From IMG/VR virus record IMGVR_UViG_3300032236_000747, positions 290,681 through 354,680 of that record: a DNA stretch of 64,000 bases; one strand, 5' to 3'. Each line of letters begins with the position of its first letter. Within the stretch, counting starts at the first letter, position 1. Below the pieces are notes generated by a model. That model worked only from the letters and a program-made list of their open reading frames with translations, did no database searches and was not told the DNA's origin. Of this stretch, positions 41,498-48,683 are shown in pieces. Source of the DNA: a virus. A program made the position numbers and the translations under genes.

Positions 41498-41905
41498 ATG
41501 GAATACAAAGTTCAATGCCGTAGCACTAAGACAAAGCGTTATGTGGAATCACTAATGCCTAGTTTAATCAAACAGCTGAAACTTGAAAATAGTCGCAGAT
41601 TTGTGTTGATCGACATATCTAAAAATGCTCCTAATCCACTAGCACTCGGTAGCACCACTACGTTGCCTGGATTAGATAGCTATGTTATAGCATTGCGTCC
41701 TCAAAAGTTATTAGAACTAGGCTCTACCCTAGCACATGAAATGATTCATGTTAAACAGTTTGCCAAGGGACAGTTTCAGATTGTAGACGGCAAGTATTTC
41801 TGGATGGGCAAGCGTGTTACAAAACGTACAAAATACTTAGACCAACCCTGGGAAGTAGATGCTTACAGTAAACAAGAAATCGTTTTTCGAAAGGCCTTAG
41901 AATGA
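41498..41905 (+). CDS. HExxH metallopeptidase-like protein (SprT-like)
   Basis: 135 residues from the ATG at 41498 (an in-frame start at 41471 would lie inside the promoter). LAHEMIHVKQF near residue 79 is an HExxH zinc site with a following Gln-Phe helix, as in SprT-like or similar small peptidases. Basic N-terminus. Translation would be leaderless because the promoter -10 box ends 6 nt before the ATG. Stop overlaps the next start by 4 nt. Confidence 0.6.
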   Translation: MEYKVQCRSTKTKRYVESLMPSLIKQLKLENSRRFVLIDISKNAPNPLALGSTTTLPGLDSYVIALRPQKLLELGSTLAHEMIHVKQFAKGQFQIVDGKYFWMGKRVTKRTKYLDQPWEVDAYSKQEIVFRKALE

Positions 41906-42105
41906 ACATCCAAACCGTAGCAGACAATCTGCGTAACACAATCTCCGGCAAGGAATACATGCTCCAAGAACTTGAAGGAATGAAGTTCAACGAGATAGGC
42001 AAGAACATTGCCAATGATGCAACAATCAAGTTTCTTACTATCAACATCGGCGAACTCCGGCGTATCTTAGAGGATGTGGAACAGTGTATCGGAGTTGAAG
42101 AATGA
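41902..42105 (+). CDS. Small hypothetical helical protein
   Basis: 67 residues (MNIQTVADNLRNTISGKEYM... LRRILEDVEQCIGVEE), predicted all-helical. The ending '..GVEE' recurs in the paralogous small proteins at 58522 and 58967. ATGA overlap with the preceding metallopeptidase-like gene. Confidence 0.5.
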   Translation: MNIQTVADNLRNTISGKEYMLQELEGMKFNEIGKNIANDATIKFLTINIGELRRILEDVEQCIGVEE

Positions 42106-42115
42106 ATAAAAAGCC

Positions 42116-42144
42116 TTGACATCTTGGTAAAACCAGTGTATAAT
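42116..42144 (+). promoter_or_regulatory. Sigma70-type promoter with shared spacer element
   Basis: TTGACA (42116-42121), 17-bp spacer ending GGTAAAACCAGTG, TATAAT (42139-42144). The 20-nt stretch from GGTAAAACC through TATAATA recurs at 42743-42763. Confidence 0.85.
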
Positions 42145-42170
42145 AATATACATCGCAACAAGGAGTTAAC

Positions 42171-42551
42171 ATGGCACGTTTAACCAAAGCAGAAAAACTG
42201 GCACTTGAGCACGCAGAGCGTGAAGAGCGTGAGGCAACTGCCGCTGCACATTACTTTCCACGCTTAATGGCAGCATTAGCCACAGCTACAAACTATCCAA
42301 ATAACTTTGAGCTCAAAGTTAAAGACGGAATGTTTTTACTATATAATCGCAATACGGAAGAAACTTATGCGTTAAGCCCTTCTTGGAATCGCGAAGTATG
42401 GGAGTTAGACAACTTAGAAACAGAGCTTGAACATGCCGAACAAGCTCGCATTGAAGCCAAGCGTATTGATGATCTTGCTAGGGCCGCTTTTAACAAGCTG
42501 ACCAAAGAAGAACAACAAGCTCTGGGATTGAATAGCCGTTACAACTGGTAA
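42171..42551 (+). CDS. Helical hypothetical protein
   Basis: 126 residues, mostly Glu/Ala/Arg-rich helix at both ends (KAEKLALEHAEREEREATAA, LEHAEQARIEAKRIDD) with a short beta part in the middle (ELKVKDGMFLLYNRN). Strong ribosome site AAGGAG and a strong dedicated promoter, so it is likely an early, well-expressed gene. No family recognised. Confidence 0.55.
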   Translation: MARLTKAEKLALEHAEREEREATAAAHYFPRLMAALATATNYPNNFELKVKDGMFLLYNRNTEETYALSPSWNREVWELDNLETELEHAEQARIEAKRIDDLARAAFNKLTKEEQQALGLNSRYNW

Positions 42552-42561
42552 GGAGTCCAAA

Positions 42562-42729
42562 ATGGATGAACTTAAAATTCGCTTCGACGAGGACGAAGGT
42601 AAGTATTATGTATACTTTAATGGACCTTGGGGGCAATGTGCTTATCAAAGTGATCCTTTTGATACTCTAGAAGAAGCCGAGGCTTTTAAGCAAGAACAAG
42701 AAGATTCTGCCGATTATTCTGGCGAATAA
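42562..42729 (+). CDS. Small acidic protein
   Basis: 55 residues (MDELKIRFDEDEGKYYVYFN... TLEEAEAFKQEQEDSADYSG), very acidic, with two short strands and a helix. AAGGAG ribosome site 10 nt after the preceding stop. Acidic early phage peptides often bind host proteins, but nothing specific is visible here. Confidence 0.55.
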   Translation: MDELKIRFDEDEGKYYVYFNGPWGQCAYQSDPFDTLEEAEAFKQEQEDSADYSGE

Positions 42730-42732
42730 TGG

Positions 42733-42761
42733 TTGACAATACGGTAAAACCAGTGTATAAT
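42733..42761 (+). promoter_or_regulatory. Sigma70-type promoter of rIIA with shared spacer element
   Basis: TTGACA (42733-42738), 17-bp spacer ending GGTAAAACCAGTG, TATAAT (42756-42761). Leader of about 33 nt precedes the rIIA ATG at 42800. Confidence 0.85.
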
Positions 42762-42799
42762 AAACACATACAGACAAACACACAACTGAAAGGTAAAAA

Positions 42800-44998
42800 A
42801 TGATTCTTAACACAGCACCACAAGACCAAGCTATTTTAAGCAACGTCGGTGAAATTGGCGACTTTAAGATTAAAGCAAGTGCCAAGGCATTCAGTATCTT
42901 GAGCTCAGGCTTGTATGCTAACAAGATCCGTGCTATTGTGCGTGAGTTGTCGTGTAATGCGGTAGACAGTCATGTGGCTGCAGGCAAAGAAGAGGTACCG
43001 TTTGAAGTACATTTGCCTAACCAACTTAGTCCACATTTTAGTGTGCGTGACTTTGGTACTGGTTTAAGCCACGAGCAAGTTACACAAATCTATACAACTT
43101 ACTTTGAAAGTACCAAGACTGACAGTAACTCCTTTATTGGTGCATTGGGCCTAGGCTCAAAGAGCCCGTTCTCTTACACAGATAACTTCACTGTTACTGC
43201 TATCAAAGATGGTCGTAAGGGCATTTACTCTGCGTTCATCAACAACGACGGTGTGCCTAGCATTGCGTTGATGATGGAAGAACAAACTGACGAACCAGCA
43301 GGTGTTGAAGTTAAGTTTGCCGTTGAAGATCGCTATGACACTTCTAAGTTTGCTGAAGAAGCTCGTCATGTGTTTATCAACTTCAAGTTGCGTCCAACTA
43401 TCCTAGGTAGCTCAGGATTCCAGTTCTATGAGCGCAAATATGAATCCAAGGACATTATTCCAGGCGTACACAACTTTACTACACGTGGCTATGATAAGAG
43501 TATTGCTGTTATGGGCAATATTGGTTATCCGATCGATGTTCCTAACGCAGAAAAGAATCTAGGTGAACTAGAAAACTTGTTGAGCTGTGGTTTGGAAATG
43601 CACTTTGCTATCGGTGAGCTTGACTTCCAAGCAAGCCGCGAAGGTTTGTCATACATTCCTAGTACCATTGAAGCTATTCGTAAAAAGTTAAAAGATGTTA
43701 ATGAAGCATTAACTGTAGTGTTAGCTAAAGAAGCAGACGCTATTGTTAATCTCTGGGAACGTGCAGACTTTTTGAATCGTCGTTCAAACAACTATCTGTG
43801 GCGAGCCGCTGTTGAGAAATATGTAACTGACTCGAAATTTGAGTTGATTGAAAAGACTCATAACTATTTGCGTACACGAGTATTTGAACTCGGTGTATCC
43901 GATCTGGCATCTAAGTTCAATATTTCATTAAACGGCTTTATCAAACAACAGAGTTATTCAGCTTGTACTAAGATGAGTTCTCACAGCAAGAGCATCGGCC
44001 CTGACCCTGATCGTCCTGGTTATTACCTTACTAAACAAGTGTGGGACGTTAGTGCCAGTTTAGACACGGGCTTTGTAATCAACGATACAAAAGTTGGTGC
44101 CACAGAGCGTGCCAAGTATCATTGGAGAAATACTCCCCGCAAGAATGATGACGGTACAACTATTCCTTCAAATGTCTTTGTGTTAGAAAAAGCTGACCGT
44201 AGTAAAGAAATGAAACTCAAGGAATTCTTTGATTACATTTCTAGTCCACCAACTGCCAATGTCTTTACGGCATCTGATTTGAAGGAAAAGCCACGCCAAA
44301 CATCATCTGCCTTGGGTCGTAATGTTAGCCTAATGCGCATGGAAGAACGTGGCATGGGCGGTTACTATCGTGAAAAGGAAATGGTATGGCGTGATGCTGG
44401 AAAGCTCGACTCTTACGACAATAGCAAGACCTACTACTATTTGCCTTTGAGTGGATACACTGTTCAAAGTGCGTATGGGTACACTAGTGCTACAGAGATG
44501 TATAAAGATCTCAACGAGTGTGGTATCGGTGGTTTGATTCCAGAAACTGTTTTTGGTGTTCGTAAGATCGACATCGAAGCTGTTAAGGCCAAGAAGAACT
44601 GGGTCAACCTTGAAAAGTTTGTTTTGGATAAACTGACCAAGCAGAATCCCAATGATTTGATGTCGTTGGCTGTTAGTGCCATTGACGACTACGAAAGAGT
44701 CAAGTATAATAGTAAGATCGTCAACAAAGTCTCTGATCCTAAGAGTCCGTACTCGGTATTGGCAAATAAGTTCAAAGGCGTAACAGCAAAACGTTACAGT
44801 AGTCATCGTTTGAATAGTGTGTGTTCTAAGTTTATTCCTAAGAACCCTATTAATCCAGACAAGATTATTGCATCGTTTGTTAAAGAATCAAAGGATGTGA
44901 TTGCCCGGTATCCTTTGTTAGAAATCATGCGTTCGGATTCGAAACATGAAGCAGTGGCAGAGTACATTAACATGATTGACGCAAAGAAAGGTGTCTAA
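42800..44998 (+). CDS. rIIA: rIIA-like protein (GHKL ATPase fold)
   Basis: 732 residues. The N-terminal third is a GHKL ATPase: IVRELSCNAVDSHVAAGKEE (N box, about 45-60), FSVRDFGTGL (G1, about 80-90) and GALGLGSKSPFSYTDNFTV (G2, about 115-133). These match phage rIIA proteins. In T4, rIIA and rIIB lie at the membrane and counter lysis triggered by lambda Rex and other exclusion systems; the same role is inferred. It is followed by a small gene and then rIIB, as a transcription unit. Confidence 0.85.
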   Translation: MILNTAPQDQAILSNVGEIGDFKIKASAKAFSILSSGLYANKIRAIVRELSCNAVDSHVAAGKEEVPFEVHLPNQLSPHFSVRDFGTGLSHEQVTQIYTTYFESTKTDSNSFIGALGLGSKSPFSYTDNFTVTAIKDGRKGIYSAFINNDGVPSIALMMEEQTDEPAGVEVKFAVEDRYDTSKFAEEARHVFINFKLRPTILGSSGFQFYERKYESKDIIPGVHNFTTRGYDKSIAVMGNIGYPIDVPNAEKNLGELENLLSCGLEMHFAIGELDFQASREGLSYIPSTIEAIRKKLKDVNEALTVVLAKEADAIVNLWERADFLNRRSNNYLWRAAVEKYVTDSKFELIEKTHNYLRTRVFELGVSDLASKFNISLNGFIKQQSYSACTKMSSHSKSIGPDPDRPGYYLTKQVWDVSASLDTGFVINDTKVGATERAKYHWRNTPRKNDDGTTIPSNVFVLEKADRSKEMKLKEFFDYISSPPTANVFTASDLKEKPRQTSSALGRNVSLMRMEERGMGGYYREKEMVWRDAGKLDSYDNSKTYYYLPLSGYTVQSAYGYTSATEMYKDLNECGIGGLIPETVFGVRKIDIEAVKAKKNWVNLEKFVLDKLTKQNPNDLMSLAVSAIDDYERVKYNSKIVNKVSDPKSPYSVLANKFKGVTAKRYSSHRLNSVCSKFIPKNPINPDKIIASFVKESKDVIARYPLLEIMRSDSKHEAVAEYINMIDAKKGV

Positions 44999-45231
44999 TG
45001 AAAACATTTGATACATTTGAAGAGGTAGTAGAAATGCTACCTTGTATGAAAAAACCGATTGTAGTTCACACAAAGCGTATTGACGAAGAGTTTCGAGTTA
45101 ATACACTGGAAGGTAATTACAAACAAGGCAAGCCCGGAGACTATTTGATGAAGGGCATCGACGGAGAGTTGTATATTTGCGACGGTCCGATTTTTGAGAA
45201 AACTTACGATATTTTGAAAGAAGGCAAGTAA
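44998..45231 (+). CDS. Small hypothetical protein between rIIA and rIIB
   Basis: 77 residues (MKTFDTFEEVVEMLPCMKKP... KQGKPGDYLMKGIDGELYIC). The 'GDYLMKGIDGELYIC' part has the look of small phage proteins with a PGDYLVKG..GE.Y.C motif. Start overlaps the rIIA stop; followed 1 nt later by rIIB. Function unknown, conserved position suggests a link to rII. Confidence 0.55.
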   Translation: MKTFDTFEEVVEMLPCMKKPIVVHTKRIDEEFRVNTLEGNYKQGKPGDYLMKGIDGELYICDGPIFEKTYDILKEGK

Positions 45232-45232
45232 A

Positions 45233-46042
45233 ATGGCATACCCATATTTGATCCAAGGTAAGAACATTGTTGTTGTTATTGGCAATAACAGTCATACTAT
45301 TAACAAGAGTCACATTAACTATCAGAAGGTTCTTGATGCTATTAAAGCTGATGATTGGGACACAGTTAAGAATGTGATTGAACCACAGAAGGTTGTCCTT
45401 AACTATGGCGCTGGCAATATCAGCATCAAAGGTGATGTACTGTATTGGAAGAATGAAGAACTTCATACTAGCCTTACAGTTCGTATCATCGAGATGTTGG
45501 AAGAAGGCTTTCCGATTGAGCCAATGGTTAACTTTATGGAAAACTTGATGTCTAACCCAAGTAAGCGTGCCGTTAGTGAGTTGTATGGTTTCTTGTCAAA
45601 GAATAACTTGCCAATCACTCCAGATGGTCACTTCTTGGCCTACAAGAAAGTACGCGATACTTACTTCGACGTCCACAGCAACACCATGGACAATAGCGTT
45701 GGTAAAGTTCTTGAAATGGAACGTAATCAAGTTGACGATGATCAGAACAATACTTGTTCAACAGGTCTGCACTTCTGTAGTCAAAGCTATTTGAATCACT
45801 TTGGTGGAGAGCGTACAGTTATTGTTAAGATCAATCCACGTGACGTTGTAAGTATTCCTACTGACTACAATGACAGCAAAGGTCGCACTTGCCGCTATGA
45901 AGTTATCGGCGAGTTGGGCGTTGATGCCGACGAAGCGTTTACAGCGCCTGTACAAGAAAATGCCAATCAACCAGTGTTTGATAATGTCAACTACGGTGCT
46001 GGTACTTCAAACATGCCATTTGGTTCTCCAAACGGTGGTTAA
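45233..46042 (+). CDS. rIIB: rIIB-like protein
   Basis: 269 residues. NFMENLMSNPSKRAVSELYG followed by FLSKNNLPITPDGHFLAYKK and NTCSTGLHFCSQSYL are the conserved blocks of rIIB-type phage proteins; DVVSIPTDYNDSKGRTCRYE follows. Partner of rIIA in membrane-associated control of lysis and exclusion in T4. Last gene of this operon; a strong terminator follows directly. Confidence 0.85.
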   Translation: MAYPYLIQGKNIVVVIGNNSHTINKSHINYQKVLDAIKADDWDTVKNVIEPQKVVLNYGAGNISIKGDVLYWKNEELHTSLTVRIIEMLEEGFPIEPMVNFMENLMSNPSKRAVSELYGFLSKNNLPITPDGHFLAYKKVRDTYFDVHSNTMDNSVGKVLEMERNQVDDDQNNTCSTGLHFCSQSYLNHFGGERTVIVKINPRDVVSIPTDYNDSKGRTCRYEVIGELGVDADEAFTAPVQENANQPVFDNVNYGAGTSNMPFGSPNGG

Positions 46043-46065
46043 AAAAGGGGCTTAGACCCCTTTTT
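46042..46065 (+). terminator. Rho-independent terminator after rIIB
   Basis: AAAAAGGGG pairs with CCCCTTTTT around CTTAGA; the T tract completes the signal. Confidence 0.85.
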
Positions 46066-46338
46066 ATGTTGTAAAAGGACAGCGCGGTAAGGTTGGCGCC
46101 CGTGGCAAAATGTAACTCGGATTCCATAGGATGCGGCGATGCTTAAATGCTCCCCGAGGTAGAATATGCCTAAGTTACGATCAACCCTTCCAGCAGTCGG
46201 GAAAAAGCGAAAACGCGAAAGCGGTCAGTAAAGGTTGGCAAATATGGACAAGGCACCCGCTTTTAGGAACCCCCATATAACCGTTGTAAAACTGGCAAGT
46301 GAGGTTACCACCGGTCAAATCCAAGACTGCTACAACAT
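46066..46338 (+). ncRNA. Large candidate structured RNA (~270 nt), family unknown
   Basis: No gene fits in 46043-46441. The ends pair: ATGTTGTA (46066-46073) with TACAACAT (46331-46338). Inside, GGTTG and CAACC enclose GTAACT/AGTTAC, and the CTCGG/CCGAG arms also lie in this first domain. A middle domain has CGC-GAAA-GCG. A third has GGTT...ATATGG with CCATAT.AACC, and a fourth ACCG/CGGT. Several long-range helices and a GNRA loop indicate a compact fold. I find no conserved blocks of RNase P RNA, group I introns or tmRNA. Confidence 0.5.
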
Positions 46339-46357
46339 ATTTTGAATAATAAATCAC

Positions 46358-46386
46358 TTTACAACGTGATTAAATGATAGTATAAT
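46358..46386 (+). promoter_or_regulatory. Sigma70-type promoter with inverted repeat over -35
   Basis: TTTACA (46358-46363), 17-bp spacer, TATAAT (46381-46386). AATCAC (46352-46357) and GTGATT (46366-46371) form an inverted repeat around the -35 box, a possible operator. Confidence 0.75.
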
Positions 46387-46441
46387 AAATACATACAGCA
46401 AAGAGATAGACTCTGAGCACATTTATACAAAGGATTTTTGT

Positions 46442-47461
46442 ATGTCAAAACAATATAACACTCTAGTCCTCATCGGACGTTTTCAACCCTTACACAATGC
46501 TCACCTTGAGATTATCAAGCGAGCCACAGCACTTACAGATGAACTAGTTATCATCGCTGGTAGCGCAAACCAACCACGTACTTATAAGAACCCGTTTACG
46601 TTTGATGAGCGTGTTGCAATGATCAAGGCTGCTACTAGCGGTTTAGCAATGCGGGTCCATGTTGAATCTAACATTGATACTATCTATAATGATCAAGCAT
46701 GGGCAGTTCGTATCCAAAGCATTGTTAGCAAGTACCGTGTCCTAGGTGGTCGTACTGCTGTTATCGGTCATAAGAAAGATGCTAGCTCATTCTACTTGGA
46801 TATGTTCCCCCAATGGGAATACGTAGATGTAGAAAAGATCGAGCCACTGGGTGCCACTGACATCCGAGACTTGTACTTCAAACAAAGTTTCAACAGCAAC
46901 TTTATTAAGAATGTTGTTCCAACTACTACCTACGACTTCTTAATGGAATTCCGCCAAACCGAAGAGTTCCAACAAATCATTCGTGAGCGTGAGTTCGTCG
47001 AAACCTACAAGAAGCAGTATGCTAGTTTGCCATATCCTCCAATCTTCAGTACTGCTGACGCTGTTGTTATTCAAAGCGGCCACGTGCTAATGATTAAACG
47101 TAGAGCAGAGCCAGGTAAGGGCCTGTGGGCATTGCCAGGTGGTTACGTTAACGCTAACACAGACCGTACAGTAGAAGATGCCGCTATCCGTGAACTCCGT
47201 GAGGAAACAATGATTAAGGTGCCTGCGCCTGTACTGCGTGGCAACATTGTTCGCAGTAAAGTATTTGATGCTATTGACCGTAGCCCACGTGGACGCATTA
47301 TTACACACGCCTTCTTTATCCAACTGCCAGATGGTGAGTTGCCTCGAGTAAAAGGTAGCGACGATGCTGAGAAAGCACGTTGGGTTCCGATCGCAGAGGT
47401 CAAATCAGAGGAATGCTTTGAAGACCACTACGAAATCATTCAACACTTTCTTGGAGCATAA
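46442..47461 (+). CDS. nadM: Bifunctional NMN adenylyltransferase / Nudix hydrolase
   Basis: 339 residues. The N-terminal half is a nucleotidylyltransferase: GRFQPLHNAH at 12-21 with the HxxH site, and IGHKKDASSFYLDMFPQW further on. It joins NMN and ATP to give NAD+. The C-terminal half has a Nudix box from about residue 231 (GGYVNANTDRTVEDAAIREL-REET) that hydrolyses ADP-ribose or similar. This fusion is known from bacteria and from vibriophage KVP40. With the NAMPT at 48684 it forms a two-step NAD+ salvage route from nicotinamide. Confidence 0.92.
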   Translation: MSKQYNTLVLIGRFQPLHNAHLEIIKRATALTDELVIIAGSANQPRTYKNPFTFDERVAMIKAATSGLAMRVHVESNIDTIYNDQAWAVRIQSIVSKYRVLGGRTAVIGHKKDASSFYLDMFPQWEYVDVEKIEPLGATDIRDLYFKQSFNSNFIKNVVPTTTYDFLMEFRQTEEFQQIIREREFVETYKKQYASLPYPPIFSTADAVVIQSGHVLMIKRRAEPGKGLWALPGGYVNANTDRTVEDAAIRELREETMIKVPAPVLRGNIVRSKVFDAIDRSPRGRIITHAFFIQLPDGELPRVKGSDDAEKARWVPIAEVKSEECFEDHYEIIQHFLGA

Positions 47462-47462
47462 T

Positions 47463-47792
47463 ATGAACTGGAAAGTTAAAATCAAGCTAGATGATATTAC
47501 ATACGGTCCTAAAGATGAAGAACTCGACGAGCTGACTGTAATGACCTTTGCTCATGAACTTATGAAGCAAGGCTATCGCAAGACCAGTAATGCCTACTGC
47601 ATGGTTAGTCGCATTGATCGTAAAGATTGGGTAGAAGTTATGGCTAAAGAGCGTCACTGTAGTGTAGCAGACTTTTACAATCTAGACGGTAGCGGAATAA
47701 GAGACAGCCACCGTGATCATTATATTCGTTGTTTCAGCAACGACACACTAACTGTGCATCCGTTGATTCACAGAAAAATGAAAGGTTATTAA
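47463..47792 (+). CDS. Hypothetical protein
   Basis: 109 residues from ATG 47463 (MNWKVKIKLDDITYGPKDEE... FAHELMKQGYRKTSNAYCMV). Starts 1 nt after the NadM stop. Contains a helix-strand core with a DxD-rich middle; no family recognised. Its last codons and the start of the next gene form a 25-nt direct repeat that is copied at 47919-47943. Confidence 0.5.
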   Translation: MNWKVKIKLDDITYGPKDEELDELTVMTFAHELMKQGYRKTSNAYCMVSRIDRKDWVEVMAKERHCSVADFYNLDGSGIRDSHRDHYIRCFSNDTLTVHPLIHRKMKGY

Positions 47793-47793
47793 A

Positions 47794-47925
47794 ATGAAAG
47801 ATAAGATAGACATAGCGGTTTTTATCTGTTTATTTGTAGCTCTCTATGTTAACCTAACAAGTATTCCTAAGAAAGAATATCCTCGAGAAGTGCGTGGAGC
47901 ATTGATAAGATTAGAAACAAAATGA
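47794..47925 (+). CDS. Small membrane protein
   Basis: 43 residues (MKDKIDIAVFICLFVALYVN... PREVRGALIRLETK). One transmembrane segment (about 6-22), then a basic cytoplasmic or periplasmic tail. AGGTTATTAAA serves as a weak ribosome site, present in both repeat copies that flank this gene. Possibly inserted or duplicated as a cassette. Confidence 0.55.
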   Translation: MKDKIDIAVFICLFVALYVNLTSIPKKEYPREVRGALIRLETK

Positions 47926-47937
47926 AAGGTTATTAAA

Positions 47938-48129
47938 ATGAAATTTATTTTAGTTGCGTATTTGATATCAGGCGTACCTAGTACAGGAATGTCTATTAAC
48001 TGGGAAGTCAAGGGTGATTATGACACAAGGGCTGAATGTATCTACGCAAGATCACAGTTGATTAAATCTGTTCAAACAGGACCTAAGAAAAAATACGAAT
48101 GCCACGCCATGGAGGTAAGTGTAGAATGA
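47938..48129 (+). CDS. Small secreted or membrane-anchored protein
   Basis: 63 residues with a short hydrophobic N-terminus (MKFILVAYLISGVPSTG) and two Cys in ECIYARSQL and YECHAM, which could form a disulfide after export. The pattern (hydrophobic leader, 'ECxxAR...Y.C') is common among small phage or bacterial periplasmic proteins. Its TGA overlaps the macro-domain start. Confidence 0.5.
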   Translation: MKFILVAYLISGVPSTGMSINWEVKGDYDTRAECIYARSQLIKSVQTGPKKKYECHAMEVSVE

Positions 48130-48605
48130 CACTAAAGCACACAAAAGGTAATCTCCTCAACCTAGCAGAAGCAGGCGAGTTTGATGTTGTGGTACAAGGC
48201 TGTAATTGCTTTAACACAATGGGTGGTGGTATTGCTCGAGAGATTCGCGAACGCTATCCTCATGTAGCCGCAGTAGACAGCAAAACTGTTCGCGGTGACT
48301 ACAACAAGTTAGGCACGTGGACCAGTGAAAATGTTATTGTAAAAAATGGTACAGTTACATTTGATATTATCAACGCCTACACTCAATACAATATGAGTAC
48401 AGGTGAAGATGTATTTGAGTATACTGCTTTCTTGTTGATTCTAGAAAAACTTTTATACGCTCACGGCGATAAACGAATTGGCTTGCCATACATTGGTATG
48501 GGACTAGCAGGTGGTGATCGAGAAACGATCATTCCGATGATTGAGGAATTTGCCTACCGTGTTGCTGATAAAGGTGGTACAGTCACTTTGGTAGAATTTG
48601 GTTGA
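48126..48605 (+). CDS. Macro domain protein (ADP-ribose binding/hydrolysing)
   Basis: 159 residues, a stand-alone macro domain. VVVQGCNCFNTMGGGIARE (about 24-42) is the loop that binds the distal ribose, and RIGLPYIGMGLAGGD (about 122-136) the diphosphate loop. It may remove ADP-ribose from proteins or nucleic acids or act on ADP-ribose phosphates. It lies between the NMNAT-Nudix and NAMPT genes, so a role in ADP-ribose/NAD+ homeostasis is likely. Start overlaps the previous stop by 4 nt. Confidence 0.85.
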   Translation: MTLKHTKGNLLNLAEAGEFDVVVQGCNCFNTMGGGIAREIRERYPHVAAVDSKTVRGDYNKLGTWTSENVIVKNGTVTFDIINAYTQYNMSTGEDVFEYTAFLLILEKLLYAHGDKRIGLPYIGMGLAGGDRETIIPMIEEFAYRVADKGGTVTLVEFG

Positions 48606-48630
48606 CACAATAATGATGTTGTGTTATGCT
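48602..48630 (+). promoter_or_regulatory. Sigma70-type promoter with inverted repeat in the spacer
   Basis: TTGACA (48602-48607), 17-bp spacer, TATGCT (48625-48630). ACACAA (48605-48610) and TTGTGT (48619-48624) form an inverted repeat. Drives the NAMPT gene. Confidence 0.65.
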
Positions 48631-48683
48631 GATAACAAGTCCACTAGATAGACTGGTGGCATTTTAAATAAAGGAACTTTATT

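Noticed and set aside
46066-46338. RNase P RNA, group I intron or second tmRNA
   Set aside because: None of the conserved sequence blocks of these families could be found by eye, and there is no interrupted gene around it.
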